NCBI GenBank assembly: GCA_937877515.1
Contig: CALFIX010000036.1
Span: 1-64,000 of the forward strand
DNA: 64,000 bases
Direction of reading: 5' to 3'
Source of the DNA: an uncultured Treponema sp.
GTDB taxonomy: Bacteria; Spirochaetota; Spirochaetia; Treponematales; Treponemataceae
Shown: in pieces, positions 23,055 through 31,643 of the stretch
Numbering within the stretch: position 1 is the first letter of the stretch
Layout: each line of letters starts with the position of its first letter
Notes under the pieces: generated by a model
The model's input: only the letters and a program-made list of their open reading frames with translations
Told to the model about the DNA's origin: nothing
Database searches by the model: none
Position numbers and translations under genes: made by a program

Positions 23055-24377
23055 TTACTTTACCAAATATGGCATTAAAAGTGCAAGGGTTCTTGTAGAA
23101 GCTTTTTTAATAACTTTATCTGTAAGAGAGTCTTTTTCTTCTGAAATTGTTCCTGGAATGCGTGCCGTAAAATGGATGCCGTCTTCTAGCCATTCTTCAT
23201 TTAGAATTGTGCCACCCTTTCTTGCATTTTCCAGTAAATCAGTTCTGTTAAACGGAAGAATAAACGTGCTTTCTGTTCCCAAAAGATTTTCTTTAATGCT
23301 TTCCAAAAGCTCTTCAAAACCTTCTTGCGTTTTTGCACTGACTTTTACAGATGAAGGAAAATAAGCGTCCAGCTCAGAAAGTTTTTCATGATCATCCTTT
23401 ACCTTATCAATTTTATTAAGCACTATGATTGAGTTAACTTTATTTGCATCTATTTCTTTTAGAACCTTTAAGACTTGAGTGTATTGCTCTTTACAGTGGG
23501 CGTCTCCTGCATCTACAACAATTAAAAGTAAATCTGCATAAGAAGCTTCTTCCAGAGTAGATTTAAAAGATTCAATTAAAGTGTGCGGAAGGTTTGAAAT
23601 AAAACCTACTGTGTCTGTAAGAAGTACAGAACTCCCCTCGGAAATAGAAAGTTTTCTTGTCGTCGGGTCGAGTGTTGCAAAAAGCTTGTCTTCTACAAAG
23701 GCTTCTGCCCCCGTAAGTGCGTTTAAGAGGCTGGATTTACCTGCGTTTGTGTAGCCTACAAGTGCACAAGACGCTGTTTTGGTTCTTTCTCTTTGTTTTC
23801 TTTGTGTTTCGCGGTTAATTTTTACCTGCGAAAGTTCTTTTTTTATTTGAATTATTTTGTCTTCTATTTGGCGTCTGTCTAATTCCAGCTGGGTTTCTCC
23901 AGAGCCTTTTGTTCCGTAAGAACCACCTCTTTGGCGCGAAAGGTCTCCGTAGGTATGGCTTAAGCGGGGTAGAGAATATTTTAGCTTTGCAAGTTCTACC
24001 TGAAGCTGTGCTTCTTTTGTTTGTGCTCTCTGTGCAAAAATTCTTATGATAACTTCGTTTCTGTCAAAACAGTTTATTCCTGTAAGTTTTTCCCAGTTGC
24101 GCTGTTTTCTTGGGTCTAACTCCCAGTCAAAAATAATGCAGTCAGCGAATATTTCCTTTGCAAGAGCTTCTATTTCTGAAACCTTACCGCTTCCGATGCC
24201 ATAAGCAGGATTTGGTTCCATGTGTGTAAGGGACAGCGTTTTTACAACTTCCATACCCAGGGTGTCTACAAGTCCGCATAATTCTTTAAGCGAAGAACCA
24301 TTTGTTTTTTTATCTTCAGGAGAGCCAATTAACAGGCATTTTGCTTTTGTCTCTTGCTCAGATTTAATATCTATCAT
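23055..24377 (-). CDS. hflX: Ribosome-associated GTPase HflX
   Basis: GTPase that splits stalled or heat-damaged ribosomes in other bacteria; about 440 residues. The N-terminal HflX domain (NPAYGIGSGKVSEIEALAKE in parts) is followed by a coiled region (KYSLPRLSHTYGDLSRQRGG) and the G domain: G1 GYTNAGKSSLLNAL, G3 DTVGFI, G4 NKID. The C-terminal domain is present. The frame runs to 24524, but homology begins at MIDIKSEQETK, so 24377 is used. No Shine-Dalgarno is seen; a promoter-like TATACA lies nine bases upstream. Confidence 0.93.
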   Translation of the reverse strand: MIDIKSEQETKAKCLLIGSPEDKKTNGSSLKELCGLVDTLGMEVVKTLSLTHMEPNPAYGIGSGKVSEIEALAKEIFADCIIFDWELDPRKQRNWEKLTGINCFDRNEVIIRIFAQRAQTKEAQLQVELAKLKYSLPRLSHTYGDLSRQRGGSYGTKGSGETQLELDRRQIEDKIIQIKKELSQVKINRETQRKQRERTKTASCALVGYTNAGKSSLLNALTGAEAFVEDKLFATLDPTTRKLSISEGSSVLLTDTVGFISNLPHTLIESFKSTLEEASYADLLLIVVDAGDAHCKEQYTQVLKVLKEIDANKVNSIIVLNKIDKVKDDHEKLSELDAYFPSSVKVSAKTQEGFEELLESIKENLLGTESTFILPFNRTDLLENARKGGTILNEEWLEDGIHFTARIPGTISEEKDSLTDKVIKKASTRTLALLMPYLVK

Positions 24378-24386
24378 ATTATTAGA

Positions 24387-24415
24387 TGTATAACGTAAAA
24401 TTTTTTCTTTGGAAA
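24387..24415 (-). promoter_or_regulatory. hflX promoter close to the start codon
   Basis: Minus strand: TTTCCA (24410-24415), 17 bases, TATACA (24387-24392), nine bases to the ATG. Weaker than the other promoters of this class. Confidence 0.5.
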
Positions 24416-24444
24416 GAGCCACGTAAGGAGATTTTCTTAAATAA

Positions 24445-26358
24445 ATGAATTCCATGCAAAAAATAGCAGTAAGTCTTTTAATTTCTGTAGTGCTTTTTGC
24501 AACAGTTGCTATTGTGGCATACACAGGTGGCTTTGAATATTTGGAAATTCATTTTTATGAACCTAATAAGGCAAATAATGTATACTCTTTACTCTCTCGT
24601 GTATCAGCAAACTTTGAAAATTATTATTCAGAAACAAACGAAGTACTCTCTGAGTTTGTAGCTCAATCTTGTGTAAAATCTTATCTTAAACGAAATGCTT
24701 CTGAACAGGATAAGCATGTTAGAAAAAGCCTGGAAGAATATCTTTTTATGCGTGTTTACGGACTTGAGGGAATCAGGCTTATAGAAAAAGACGGAAAGCG
24801 CATACACTTTAGCACTTTTAAAAATGACATACTTTCTGAATCAGAAAAAACTGTTTCTTATCGCAATTACGGCACGGAAAACGACATTCCCTATGAAAGA
24901 ATAGAAACAACAAAACATGAACCTCTTCCCATAACAGTTGAATATATAATGAATGCCGCTGTTCTTTATTTAGACAGCATGACAAACTGTTTTGTGTTTA
25001 GCTATCCACTTTATGATGAATATACAGCTTATCGAGGAACCTTTGTTTTTTACGTAAATGCCGAAGGTTTTATGAAGTTTCTGGAAAGAAACGATGTTGT
25101 AGGTCTTAATACGCACGCTGTTATTGTAGGAGAAGAAGGAGTTTCTTTAGATGTTCCGCAGGGCTCAAAAGATTTTATTTCTAAACAAATTGAACGATGC
25201 TGGAAGTCTAATTATCTGGGCGTAGAACAGATTGCCGTTCCTCAGGAAACGCAGAGATGGTATGCTTCCGTTCATGAACAGACTGTAACAGAACAAAGAG
25301 CAGACCTTTCTCTTTATCTTTTAACATTTTTCAACTCTCAAAGAAATATTTACTGGGGTGCCCTAAGACCTTATGTATACTTTAAAATTTCTGCAATAGA
25401 AAAAGCTCTTCTTTTTATGACCTTATTTATTACAACATTTCTACTTATATTCCTGCTGTTGAATATAAAGCAAGATGACATGACTGTAATCAGGTCAAAG
25501 GTGCGTCATTTTGAATATGTACTTTTAAGAGAGTACGTAAATCGTAGGGAAACAGAATCCTTTGAACAGCTTTCTCAAGAAGTAGCCCGCCGTCGTATGG
25601 ATGTAAATGAAGAGCTGAAAAAGACTTTGGGGCGCAGGGCTGTCCGTCATTCTGCAGAGGTAGATGAACTTATTGACCAGTGCTGGCGAGAAGTTGCTGC
25701 AGCCATGGGCGGTAATATTGTTATTCAAAATATACAGAATGTTTCTGGTACCCCAATACAGACTGCTGGTGCTCTAAAGCAAAACGAAGAAATTGTTGAG
25801 CAGGTACAAACTTTAAGTGATACCGAAGCTGAGCTAGAAGAGCTTGGCGAAGACTATGAGACCGTTTTAAGTCCAATAGATGGAGAAGAAAATAATCCTA
25901 TGGCTGAGTTACAGGAATTTGCCGGCAAGGACGGAATAGAAGAACTTAGCGGTGATGAAGATATAGAAGAACTTGAGGAAGTAGAAGAGCTTGAAGAGCT
26001 GGAAGCTGCAGATTCAGAAGGCATTCTGGACATGGTAGAGCTGGAAAGTGTCGAAGAGTCTTCTGCGGTTGAAAAAGCAAGAACTTCTGTTGAAGAAAAT
26101 AAAAAACTTATAGCAGAACGAGAAGCTTCTTTGGACAACCTTTCTTCTGCAGATGCCATTGCAGATTTTATAAATAAGATTGCAGAAGAGGATGCAGAAA
26201 ATATGGATGACGCTGTAGTAGAAGAATGCACAATAGAAGAATACCTTGCAGAAAATTCTATGCTAAAGAGACCTGCAAAAAATGCCGAAGAACTAAGAAG
26301 TAAAATTAAAAAAAGCTTTTCAGTACATAGTCTGGATTTTTCATCGCTTGATGAATAA
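24445..26358 (+). CDS. Large bitopic membrane protein with acidic cytoplasmic region, unknown function
   Basis: A 637-residue protein. A membrane helix at about residues 5-27 and another at about 325-347 (ALLFMTLFITTFLLIFLLL) enclose a periplasmic region of roughly 300 residues, the layout of a sensory receptor. The cytoplasmic half has no kinase, cyclase or receptor signalling motif I can see. It contains a helical segment (ESFEQLSQEVARRRMDVNEEL in parts) and a very acidic Glu/Asp-rich stretch near residues 500-530. GGAG at 24427-24430 is about 14 bases before the ATG, longer than normal. I do not recognise a named family. Confidence 0.8.
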   Translation: MNSMQKIAVSLLISVVLFATVAIVAYTGGFEYLEIHFYEPNKANNVYSLLSRVSANFENYYSETNEVLSEFVAQSCVKSYLKRNASEQDKHVRKSLEEYLFMRVYGLEGIRLIEKDGKRIHFSTFKNDILSESEKTVSYRNYGTENDIPYERIETTKHEPLPITVEYIMNAAVLYLDSMTNCFVFSYPLYDEYTAYRGTFVFYVNAEGFMKFLERNDVVGLNTHAVIVGEEGVSLDVPQGSKDFISKQIERCWKSNYLGVEQIAVPQETQRWYASVHEQTVTEQRADLSLYLLTFFNSQRNIYWGALRPYVYFKISAIEKALLFMTLFITTFLLIFLLLNIKQDDMTVIRSKVRHFEYVLLREYVNRRETESFEQLSQEVARRRMDVNEELKKTLGRRAVRHSAEVDELIDQCWREVAAAMGGNIVIQNIQNVSGTPIQTAGALKQNEEIVEQVQTLSDTEAELEELGEDYETVLSPIDGEENNPMAELQEFAGKDGIEELSGDEDIEELEEVEELEELEAADSEGILDMVELESVEESSAVEKARTSVEENKKLIAEREASLDNLSSADAIADFINKIAEEDAENMDDAVVEECTIEEYLAENSMLKRPAKNAEELRSKIKKSFSVHSLDFSSLDE

Positions 26359-26394
26359 CAGGGCTAAGACTGATAGCGTTTTAGGTTTAGCATT

Positions 26395-26637
26395 ATGACG
26401 GACACTTTTAATGACAGTCAAGTTTCCTCTTTGTCTTCTAGTCATGGTCTTTTAAGCCGTGCCTTAGAGGTTGAAAAGCGTTTGTCTGATGAAAAACAAA
26501 AAACGGAGAATAAAGTGTTAGAAACAATCGTAGCAAAAGACGGCATATTCAGTATTCAAAATAATTTAGAAACTGCAGATATAAAGCAGGACCCGGAATT
26601 TTTAAGCCTGGTAGAATCTGTTCTTGGAAAAAACTAA
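26395..26637 (+). CDS. Small hypothetical protein downstream of the membrane protein
   Basis: An 80-residue soluble, charged protein (begins MTDTFNDSQVSSLSSSHGLL, ends ESVLGKN) with no recognisable domain. It lies 36 bases after the 637-residue membrane protein on the same strand, so probably shares its mRNA. The Shine-Dalgarno is weak (AGG about nine bases upstream). Its TAA overlaps the stop of the convergent thioesterase gene by four bases. It may be an accessory to the upstream protein, but it could also be non-coding. Confidence 0.55.
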   Translation: MTDTFNDSQVSSLSSSHGLLSRALEVEKRLSDEKQKTENKVLETIVAKDGIFSIQNNLETADIKQDPEFLSLVESVLGKN

Positions 26638-27026
26638 GGACGTAAACCGTCTGCAATGTATTCCTTTGGAAGGGGACAAAGCTTCCCGTCCTTTACAGTT
26701 GCCCATGTAACATCAGCTTCCGCACAGACAGAGCCATCTTCCTTTTTTATTGTCTGATGAATTGTACCGCTTATAGCCCCAAGCTTTACAGACTGAGACT
26801 CTACAGTAAGGTTGTCATCTAAAAAAGCAGAATTTTTATAGTGAATGTCTATGTGTGTTACAGGCATAATCCAGCCTGCATTTATTACATCTTTGTATTT
26901 AAAGCCTATTTGATGTAAGTAGTCCATGCGGGCGTGTTCCAGATAGTTTAAGTAAACTGCATTATTTACATGGCTGTAACTGTCACATTCATAAGAACGT
27001 ACTGTAATAGATGTTTTGTAAATCAT
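26634..27026 (-). CDS. Hotdog-fold acyl-CoA thioesterase (YbgC/4HBT family)
   Basis: A 130-residue single hotdog domain. The N-terminal strand with the catalytic Asp region reads VRSYECDSYSHVNNAVYLNYLEHARMDYL (in parts), matching the 4HBT signature D-x-x-x-H-V-N-N-x-x-Y. It hydrolyses an acyl-CoA, with the substrate not predictable. It starts four bases after the stop of the large DUF gene upstream, without a clear Shine-Dalgarno. Start and family are well supported. Confidence 0.88.
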   Translation of the reverse strand: MIYKTSITVRSYECDSYSHVNNAVYLNYLEHARMDYLHQIGFKYKDVINAGWIMPVTHIDIHYKNSAFLDDNLTVESQSVKLGAISGTIHQTIKKEDGSVCAEADVTWATVKDGKLCPLPKEYIADGLRP

Positions 27027-27029
27027 TTT

Positions 27030-28559
27030 TTATTCTTCATCCACTTCTACTTGAAAATTTTGCATGAGCGATACAAAGCTGTAGATTTTTTTGTAAACGT
27101 CTACGCACTTTTCTTTAAGTTTTCCTTCTGCATAGTGATCCAAGTCTTTCCAGTTTAGTAAAAGCTCGCATTTTGGCATTTTTACAAAGTCTTCAAGACA
27201 CATTTTAAGGTTTCTGTCGTAGCTTATAAAGAACTGAGATGCACTTAAGATAAGCTTTGCTGCCATATTGTTTGCATCACCTAAAAGCGTACCGATTATG
27301 TTTCTAGCTTCCCTGTCGCGCTCACTGCGAGGAAGAAGTGTTTTTAGTTTAAGACCAAGTTCGCCAGAATCTTCTGCCATTTTGTTATCAAAGGCAATAA
27401 TCTGTTCAGAAATATCCATAAGCTGATGGAATGCTTCACTCATAGGAGTTGCAAGCTGTTGGTTAGCCCATTCTCCACGTACTAAAAGAATATCTGAAAG
27501 CTCTCTAATTTCTTTTTTTGTGTACTCAAGTAAGAATTGTTTTAAGTAGCCAAGGGGCTCTGCATAAAGGTAAGAACCTAAATCTTTTCTTGCAAAAGCG
27601 GAGCTGTTTGACTCATTGTAATTTTTTAGAGGCTGAATGTCTGATGTGCCAAAGATTTGGTTTAAAAGATTGTCTACCTTTCCAGCTGTTTGTTTTGCTT
27701 TTATGTTAGCAATTGTGCTTTCCATTGTTCGTTTTGTTTCGCTTATAAAGTCTTCAACAATGTGCAGGTCTTCCGTTTTAACACTTTCCTTCCAGGAAGG
27801 ATTGTCTGTTATAAGCTGAACCATCATTTCAAAAACATGTCGGTCACGTATAGGTCTTAAACGTGCGATGATTTTTTTCCATGTAGAAAGAGTTACAGGT
27901 TCTACACCTTTTAAAGTGCGCAAAAGCTTGAATACGTCTTCCCAGTCCTGTTCAAAAGGAAGCGTCCATGCAATGGCAATAAAGTTCTTAAGGTCTTCAG
28001 AAATATATGTACCGTTTATTGTCTGAAAGCGCGGCACTGCAGAAAAGTTGTGTTCCCTTACGCCGTTGTCAAATTTTTTTAGTAAAAAGTAAAAGTCGTA
28101 CTGGCAGAATGTGCTGAATAAAACGGTCTTTGTATATAGAAGATCTATTTTAGAAATTTTTGTACTGTCAAATTCCTGAGAGAATTTTTCAAATGCTTCT
28201 TTTAGCTTTGCTTCTAAATCTTTTATTGGCATTTTGCGGCTTGATTCTGCAATTGCTTCTTCTGAAAGAGAGTCTAACGCTGCGTGCTGAGCTTCTGACA
28301 AGCTTGCGTCTATAACAAGCTTTTTTAGTGCATTTGGGGCAATATTTTGGAACATAAGTTGAGCTGGAGAAATTGCCTTGTATATGTCATAAAAAAATTT
28401 TGCTAGCGAAGGGTCGGCTTCGTGAGAAGATGCCTTGTAAAAATGATATTTAGTCTTTTGTAAGTTTTTTGCGATGTTTTTTAACATTCTCTTACGAACA
28501 GCTTCTGGATCGTTACCGCCGAAAAGTGAAGAGAATATATTGGAAAAAAAGCTACCCAT
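27030..28559 (-). CDS. Conserved spirochaete protein, DUF5312-like, unknown function
   Basis: A 509-residue soluble, largely helical protein, starting MGSFFSNIFSSLFGGNDPEA, with no signal peptide, membrane helix or catalytic motif. The sequence style matches an uncharacterised family that I recall as restricted to spirochaetes (DUF5312); the label is from memory. The gene leads a two-gene operon with the thioesterase. No Shine-Dalgarno is present: TATAGT ends six bases before the ATG with TTGAAA 17 bases upstream, predicting a leaderless mRNA. Confidence 0.75.
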   Translation of the reverse strand: MGSFFSNIFSSLFGGNDPEAVRKRMLKNIAKNLQKTKYHFYKASSHEADPSLAKFFYDIYKAISPAQLMFQNIAPNALKKLVIDASLSEAQHAALDSLSEEAIAESSRKMPIKDLEAKLKEAFEKFSQEFDSTKISKIDLLYTKTVLFSTFCQYDFYFLLKKFDNGVREHNFSAVPRFQTINGTYISEDLKNFIAIAWTLPFEQDWEDVFKLLRTLKGVEPVTLSTWKKIIARLRPIRDRHVFEMMVQLITDNPSWKESVKTEDLHIVEDFISETKRTMESTIANIKAKQTAGKVDNLLNQIFGTSDIQPLKNYNESNSSAFARKDLGSYLYAEPLGYLKQFLLEYTKKEIRELSDILLVRGEWANQQLATPMSEAFHQLMDISEQIIAFDNKMAEDSGELGLKLKTLLPRSERDREARNIIGTLLGDANNMAAKLILSASQFFISYDRNLKMCLEDFVKMPKCELLLNWKDLDHYAEGKLKEKCVDVYKKIYSFVSLMQNFQVEVDEE

Positions 28560-28565
28560 ACCTTT

Positions 28566-28594
28566 ACTATACGAAATTATTAAAAGTCTTTCAA
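28566..28594 (-). promoter_or_regulatory. Leaderless-type promoter of the 27030-28559 gene
   Basis: Minus strand: TTGAAA (28589-28594), 17 bases, TATAGT (28566-28571), exactly six bases to the ATG. Confidence 0.75.
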
Positions 28595-28660
28595 TAGTAA
28601 TGCTGTTTTGGACGAAACCTTAAAAATCTGACTTCATGTAAATTCATTAAACAGTAAGCT

Positions 28661-28710
28661 TAAAAAAGGAACCCGGCTACTACAGGTTTCATTGCTTTGC
28701 AATGGTCCTT
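28661..28710 (-). other. Hairpin cluster in the divergent gap, terminator-like on the minus strand
   Basis: CATTGC-TTT-GCAATG (28690-28704) is a perfect hairpin. Next to it, on the minus strand, GAAACC pairs with GGTTCC (one G-U) and is followed by TTTTTT. Because the minus-strand gene starts only downstream (28559), this would end a transcript arising between here and 28778, possibly a small RNA. No gene is seen in 28595-28777. Confidence 0.4.
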
Positions 28711-28713
28711 AAA

Positions 28714-28738
28714 ATGACAAATTTACACTTTTTGTCAT
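28714..28738. promoter_or_regulatory. 8-N9-8 palindrome at the carboxyltransferase promoter (operator candidate)
   Basis: ATGACAAA (28714-28721) and TTTGTCAT (28731-28738) form a perfect inverted repeat with a nine-base spacer, ending two bases before the -35 (28740). The symmetry and position are those of a repressor or activator site; the regulator is unknown. Confidence 0.5.
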
Positions 28739-28739
28739 A

Positions 28740-28768
28740 TTGACTTTATAATCGCTTTTTCGTAAACT
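28740..28768 (+). promoter_or_regulatory. Carboxyltransferase promoter
   Basis: TTGACT (28740-28745), 17 bases, TAAACT (28763-28768), nine bases to ATG. A competing TATAAT at 28747-28752 lacks a good -35. Either way the leader is very short and has no Shine-Dalgarno. Confidence 0.5.
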
Positions 28769-28777
28769 TAACACACT

Positions 28778-30277
28778 ATGGCAAAGTACAATTACAATTT
28801 GGAAAAACAACACGCAAAGGGAAAGCTTCACGCAATTGAGCGCATCAATGCCCTTTGTGATAAAGATTCTTTCTGTGAAATTTATTCTGGTGCCCGTCAC
28901 ACTTGTACAAGTTTTGGCATGCAGAATAAAGACATTCCTTACGACGGCGTTATTACAGGTTTTGGAAAAATCAACGGTAAAAAGGTTGCAGTTTACGCTC
29001 AGGATTTTACTGTTCAGGGTGGTTCACTCGGTAAAGTTCACGGTCAGAAAATTGCAGAACTTATTTCTAAGGCAATTGAAGCCCGTTGCCCTGTAATTGG
29101 TGTAAACGACTCCGGCGGAGCACGCATTCAGGAAGGTGTTGACGCCCTCTGCGGTTACGGAGACCTTTTTTATCAGAATGTACGTGCTTCTGGTACTGTT
29201 CCTCAGATTAGCATTATTGCAGGTCCCTGTGCGGGTGGAGCCGTTTATTCTCCAGGCATTACGGATTTTATTTTTGCAGTAGACAGCATAAGCCAGATGT
29301 TTATTACAGGTCCAAAAGTTGTAAAGAGCGTTATGTACATGGACATTTCCGCTGAGGACTTGGGAGGAGCATCCATTCATTCTCAGAAAAGCGGAGTTGC
29401 TCATTTTAGATGTGGGTCAGAAAAAGACTGCTACGAAAAAGTTCGCCGCCTTTTAGATTACATTCCTCACTACTATGGTGAAGAAATTGTAGCCGAGGCA
29501 AAGTTTAGGTTTGATGAACGCAAAAAAGCTAAAAAGATTTCTGAAGTGATTCCGGAAGAAAGCAAAAAAGGCTACGACATTCGCGATGTAATTGACTGTG
29601 TTGTAGACGATGATTCTTTCTTTGAAGTGATGAGCGAATTTGCTCAGGTAAGCGTAGTCGGTTTTGCAAAGATTGAAGGTAAGAGCGTTGGCATAGTTGC
29701 AAATAATCCTGCATTCCTGGGTGGACTTTTAAACTGTGACTCTTCTGATAAGATTGCGCGCTTTGTTCGTTATTGCGACAGCTTTAACATTCCTCTTGTT
29801 ACTTTTGTTGACGTTCCTGGCTTTTTACCGGGACCAGATGAAGAGCAGAAGGGAATTATCCGCCACGGTGCAAAGGTTATTTATGCTTACAGTGAGGCAA
29901 CTGTTCCTAAGGTAACTGTCATTACCCGTAAGGCTTACGGTGGAGCATACATTGCAATGTGTTCAAAGCATCTTGGGGCAGATTTTGTTTATGCATGGCC
30001 TAAGGCAGAAATTGCCGTTATGGGTGCAGAGGGTGCTCTTGGCATTTTGTATGCAAAGGAGATGAAAGACCCAAGTCAGGCTCAGCTGGTTGCACAAAAG
30101 TCTGAAGAGTATAAGAATACTATTATGACGCCACAGGTAGCTGCAGAACGGGACTACATTAGTGAAATTATTGAGCCTTCTGAAACTCGCGAAAGAGTTG
30201 CACGCAGCCTGGAGTTCTTAAGCAACAAGGAGCAGCATGTGTCACCTGCAAAGAAGCATGGTAATATTCCGCTTTAA
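28778..30277 (+). CDS. Biotin-dependent acyl-CoA carboxyltransferase (propionyl/methylmalonyl-CoA type)
   Basis: A 499-residue carboxyltransferase with two crotonase-like halves. The N-half shows the acyl-CoA and oxyanion loops (GVNDSGGARIQEGVDALCGYG in parts, then IAGPCAGGAVYSPGITDF). The C-half shows FVDVPGFLPGPDEEQKGIIRHGAK (in parts) and RKAYGGAYIAMCSK with WPKAEIAVMGAEGA. Such subunits work in propionyl-CoA carboxylase or in sodium-pumping methylmalonyl-CoA decarboxylase; no biotin carrier, biotin carboxylase or membrane subunit gene is adjacent. No Shine-Dalgarno lies before the ATG. Confidence 0.9.
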   Translation: MAKYNYNLEKQHAKGKLHAIERINALCDKDSFCEIYSGARHTCTSFGMQNKDIPYDGVITGFGKINGKKVAVYAQDFTVQGGSLGKVHGQKIAELISKAIEARCPVIGVNDSGGARIQEGVDALCGYGDLFYQNVRASGTVPQISIIAGPCAGGAVYSPGITDFIFAVDSISQMFITGPKVVKSVMYMDISAEDLGGASIHSQKSGVAHFRCGSEKDCYEKVRRLLDYIPHYYGEEIVAEAKFRFDERKKAKKISEVIPEESKKGYDIRDVIDCVVDDDSFFEVMSEFAQVSVVGFAKIEGKSVGIVANNPAFLGGLLNCDSSDKIARFVRYCDSFNIPLVTFVDVPGFLPGPDEEQKGIIRHGAKVIYAYSEATVPKVTVITRKAYGGAYIAMCSKHLGADFVYAWPKAEIAVMGAEGALGILYAKEMKDPSQAQLVAQKSEEYKNTIMTPQVAAERDYISEIIEPSETRERVARSLEFLSNKEQHVSPAKKHGNIPL

Positions 30278-30376
30278 TTTTGACCTCCTGTCAAAATTAA
30301 AGGTCGAGTTTTTACTTTGTAAAAACTCGACGGTCTTTTCGTTAAACATTTGAGAGCCAGCGTCCTTGCTGGCTCT
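30276..30376 (+). promoter_or_regulatory. Three tandem hairpins between the carboxyltransferase gene and hisC
   Basis: Three perfect inverted repeats follow one another: AATTTTGAC/GTCAAAATT (30276-30298), a 13-base stem GTCGAGTTTTTAC/GTAAAAACTCGAC with a TTT loop (30303-30331), and AGAGCCAGC/GCTGGCTCT (30353-30376). The middle one, followed shortly by TCTTTTCGTT, could end the carboxyltransferase transcript. The others may be regulatory. No T-box or his leader peptide is visible. Confidence 0.6.
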
Positions 30377-30479
30377 TATGTTAAGAAAGGTGGCTGACTT
30401 CCAGGTTTTAAGCCTTACTTTCAAAAATTCTTGCGTTACAAGTGTGTTTTCTTTACAATGTCTTACCAGAGGTAAAAAT

Positions 30480-31643
30480 ATGCTTTCTAAAAGACTTACA
30501 AATTTGCATCCGTACGTTCCCGGTGAACAGCCTAAAGACAGAGTTTACATAAAGCTGAACGCAAATGAAAATCCTTACCCCCCTCATAAAAGTGTTGCAG
30601 AAGCAGTTTCCAAAGCTGTTTTAGAAAATACAGAAAAGCTTGGACTTTACCCTGACCCGGACGCAACAGAACTTAGAAAAGCTATTGCAGATATGTTAAA
30701 CCAAACTGGAGGAGTCCTTTCCCGTGCAAGGGGTAAACAAAATGCAGACGGCTCATGCACATGTTCTCCTTCAGAACAAGATAAAATTCCATTTACTGTT
30801 ACTCCTGACATGATTTTTTGCGGTAACGGAAGTGATGAAGTTTTAAGTTTTGTGTTTTACACTTTTTTTGATTCAGACAGGCCTCTTGTCCTTCCTGAGT
30901 TTACATATAGCTTTTATCCTGTTTACTGTGGCTATTATAATATTCCGATGAATCCAATTCCCTTAAAAGATGACTGGACTCTTGATGTGGAAAAAATGCT
31001 TTTTGAAGCCAATAAGTCTGACAGTGCAATAATTTTTGCAAATCCCAACGCTCCTACGGCTCTGTCTCTTTCAAGGGAGCAGGTAAGAGGAATGATAAAG
31101 AAAGCTCCAAAAGATAAAGTCTTTATTGTTGACGAAGCTTATTGTGACTTTGGCGGTGAAAGCTGCATTCCTTTGCTTTCTGAATTTGACAACCTTGTTA
31201 TAGTTCGTACTTTCAGTAAAAGTCTTTCCGGTGCCGGTATGAGGCTCGGTTTTACAGTTGCCTCTCCTAAACTTACGGAATCAATTTTTACTGTAAAGAA
31301 TTCATTTAATCACTTTCCTATTGATTTTGTAACTCAGACTGCAGGCATTGCTTCTTGCAAGTCGGCTTTTTATTATGCAGAAAATGCTCGTAAAATTGTT
31401 TCTAATAGAACCAGACTTACGGATTTCTTAAGAGAAAAAGGTTGGTTTGTCATAGACAGTAGCACTAACTTTGTATTTGCAAAAAAAGAAGGTGTTTCTG
31501 GAGAAGCAGTTTATCAGTCCGTAAAACAAGACGGACTTCTTATAAGACATTTTGCAACTCCGGGAATAGAAGACTTTGTTCGCATGACAATTGGAACGGA
31601 TGAACAAACTTCAGCTTTAATAAAGTCTCTTGAAAAATTCTAA
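30480..31643 (+). CDS. hisC: Histidinol-phosphate aminotransferase
   Basis: PLP-dependent fold-type I aminotransferase of histidine synthesis, 387 residues. KLNANENPYPP, FCGNGSDEVL, FANPNAPTAL, VDEAYCDFGG and the PLP-lysine motif RTFSKSLSGAGMRLG are all present. The ATG at 30480 has AGAGG upstream; the frame is open from 30366 but the extra residues do not look family-like. Compared with the usual HisC there is an insert of about 25 polar residues (around 80-110, with GSCTCSPSEQD) before GNGSDE. No other his gene is nearby; a role on aromatic amino acids is possible. Confidence 0.88.
   Translation: MLSKRLTNLHPYVPGEQPKDRVYIKLNANENPYPPHKSVAEAVSKAVLENTEKLGLYPDPDATELRKAIADMLNQTGGVLSRARGKQNADGSCTCSPSEQDKIPFTVTPDMIFCGNGSDEVLSFVFYTFFDSDRPLVLPEFTYSFYPVYCGYYNIPMNPIPLKDDWTLDVEKMLFEANKSDSAIIFANPNAPTALSLSREQVRGMIKKAPKDKVFIVDEAYCDFGGESCIPLLSEFDNLVIVRTFSKSLSGAGMRLGFTVASPKLTESIFTVKNSFNHFPIDFVTQTAGIASCKSAFYYAENARKIVSNRTRLTDFLREKGWFVIDSSTNFVFAKKEGVSGEAVYQSVKQDGLLIRHFATPGIEDFVRMTIGTDEQTSALIKSLEKF

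Noticed and set aside
25854..26231. Minus-strand Ser-rich open frame
   Set aside because: It is the antisense of the Glu/Asp-rich stretch of the membrane protein (GAA/GAG codons read as TTC/CTC and TCT); low-complexity artefact.
30278..30479. T-box or histidine attenuator before hisC
   Set aside because: No T-box sequence, no run of His codons and no leader peptide; only three plain hairpins.
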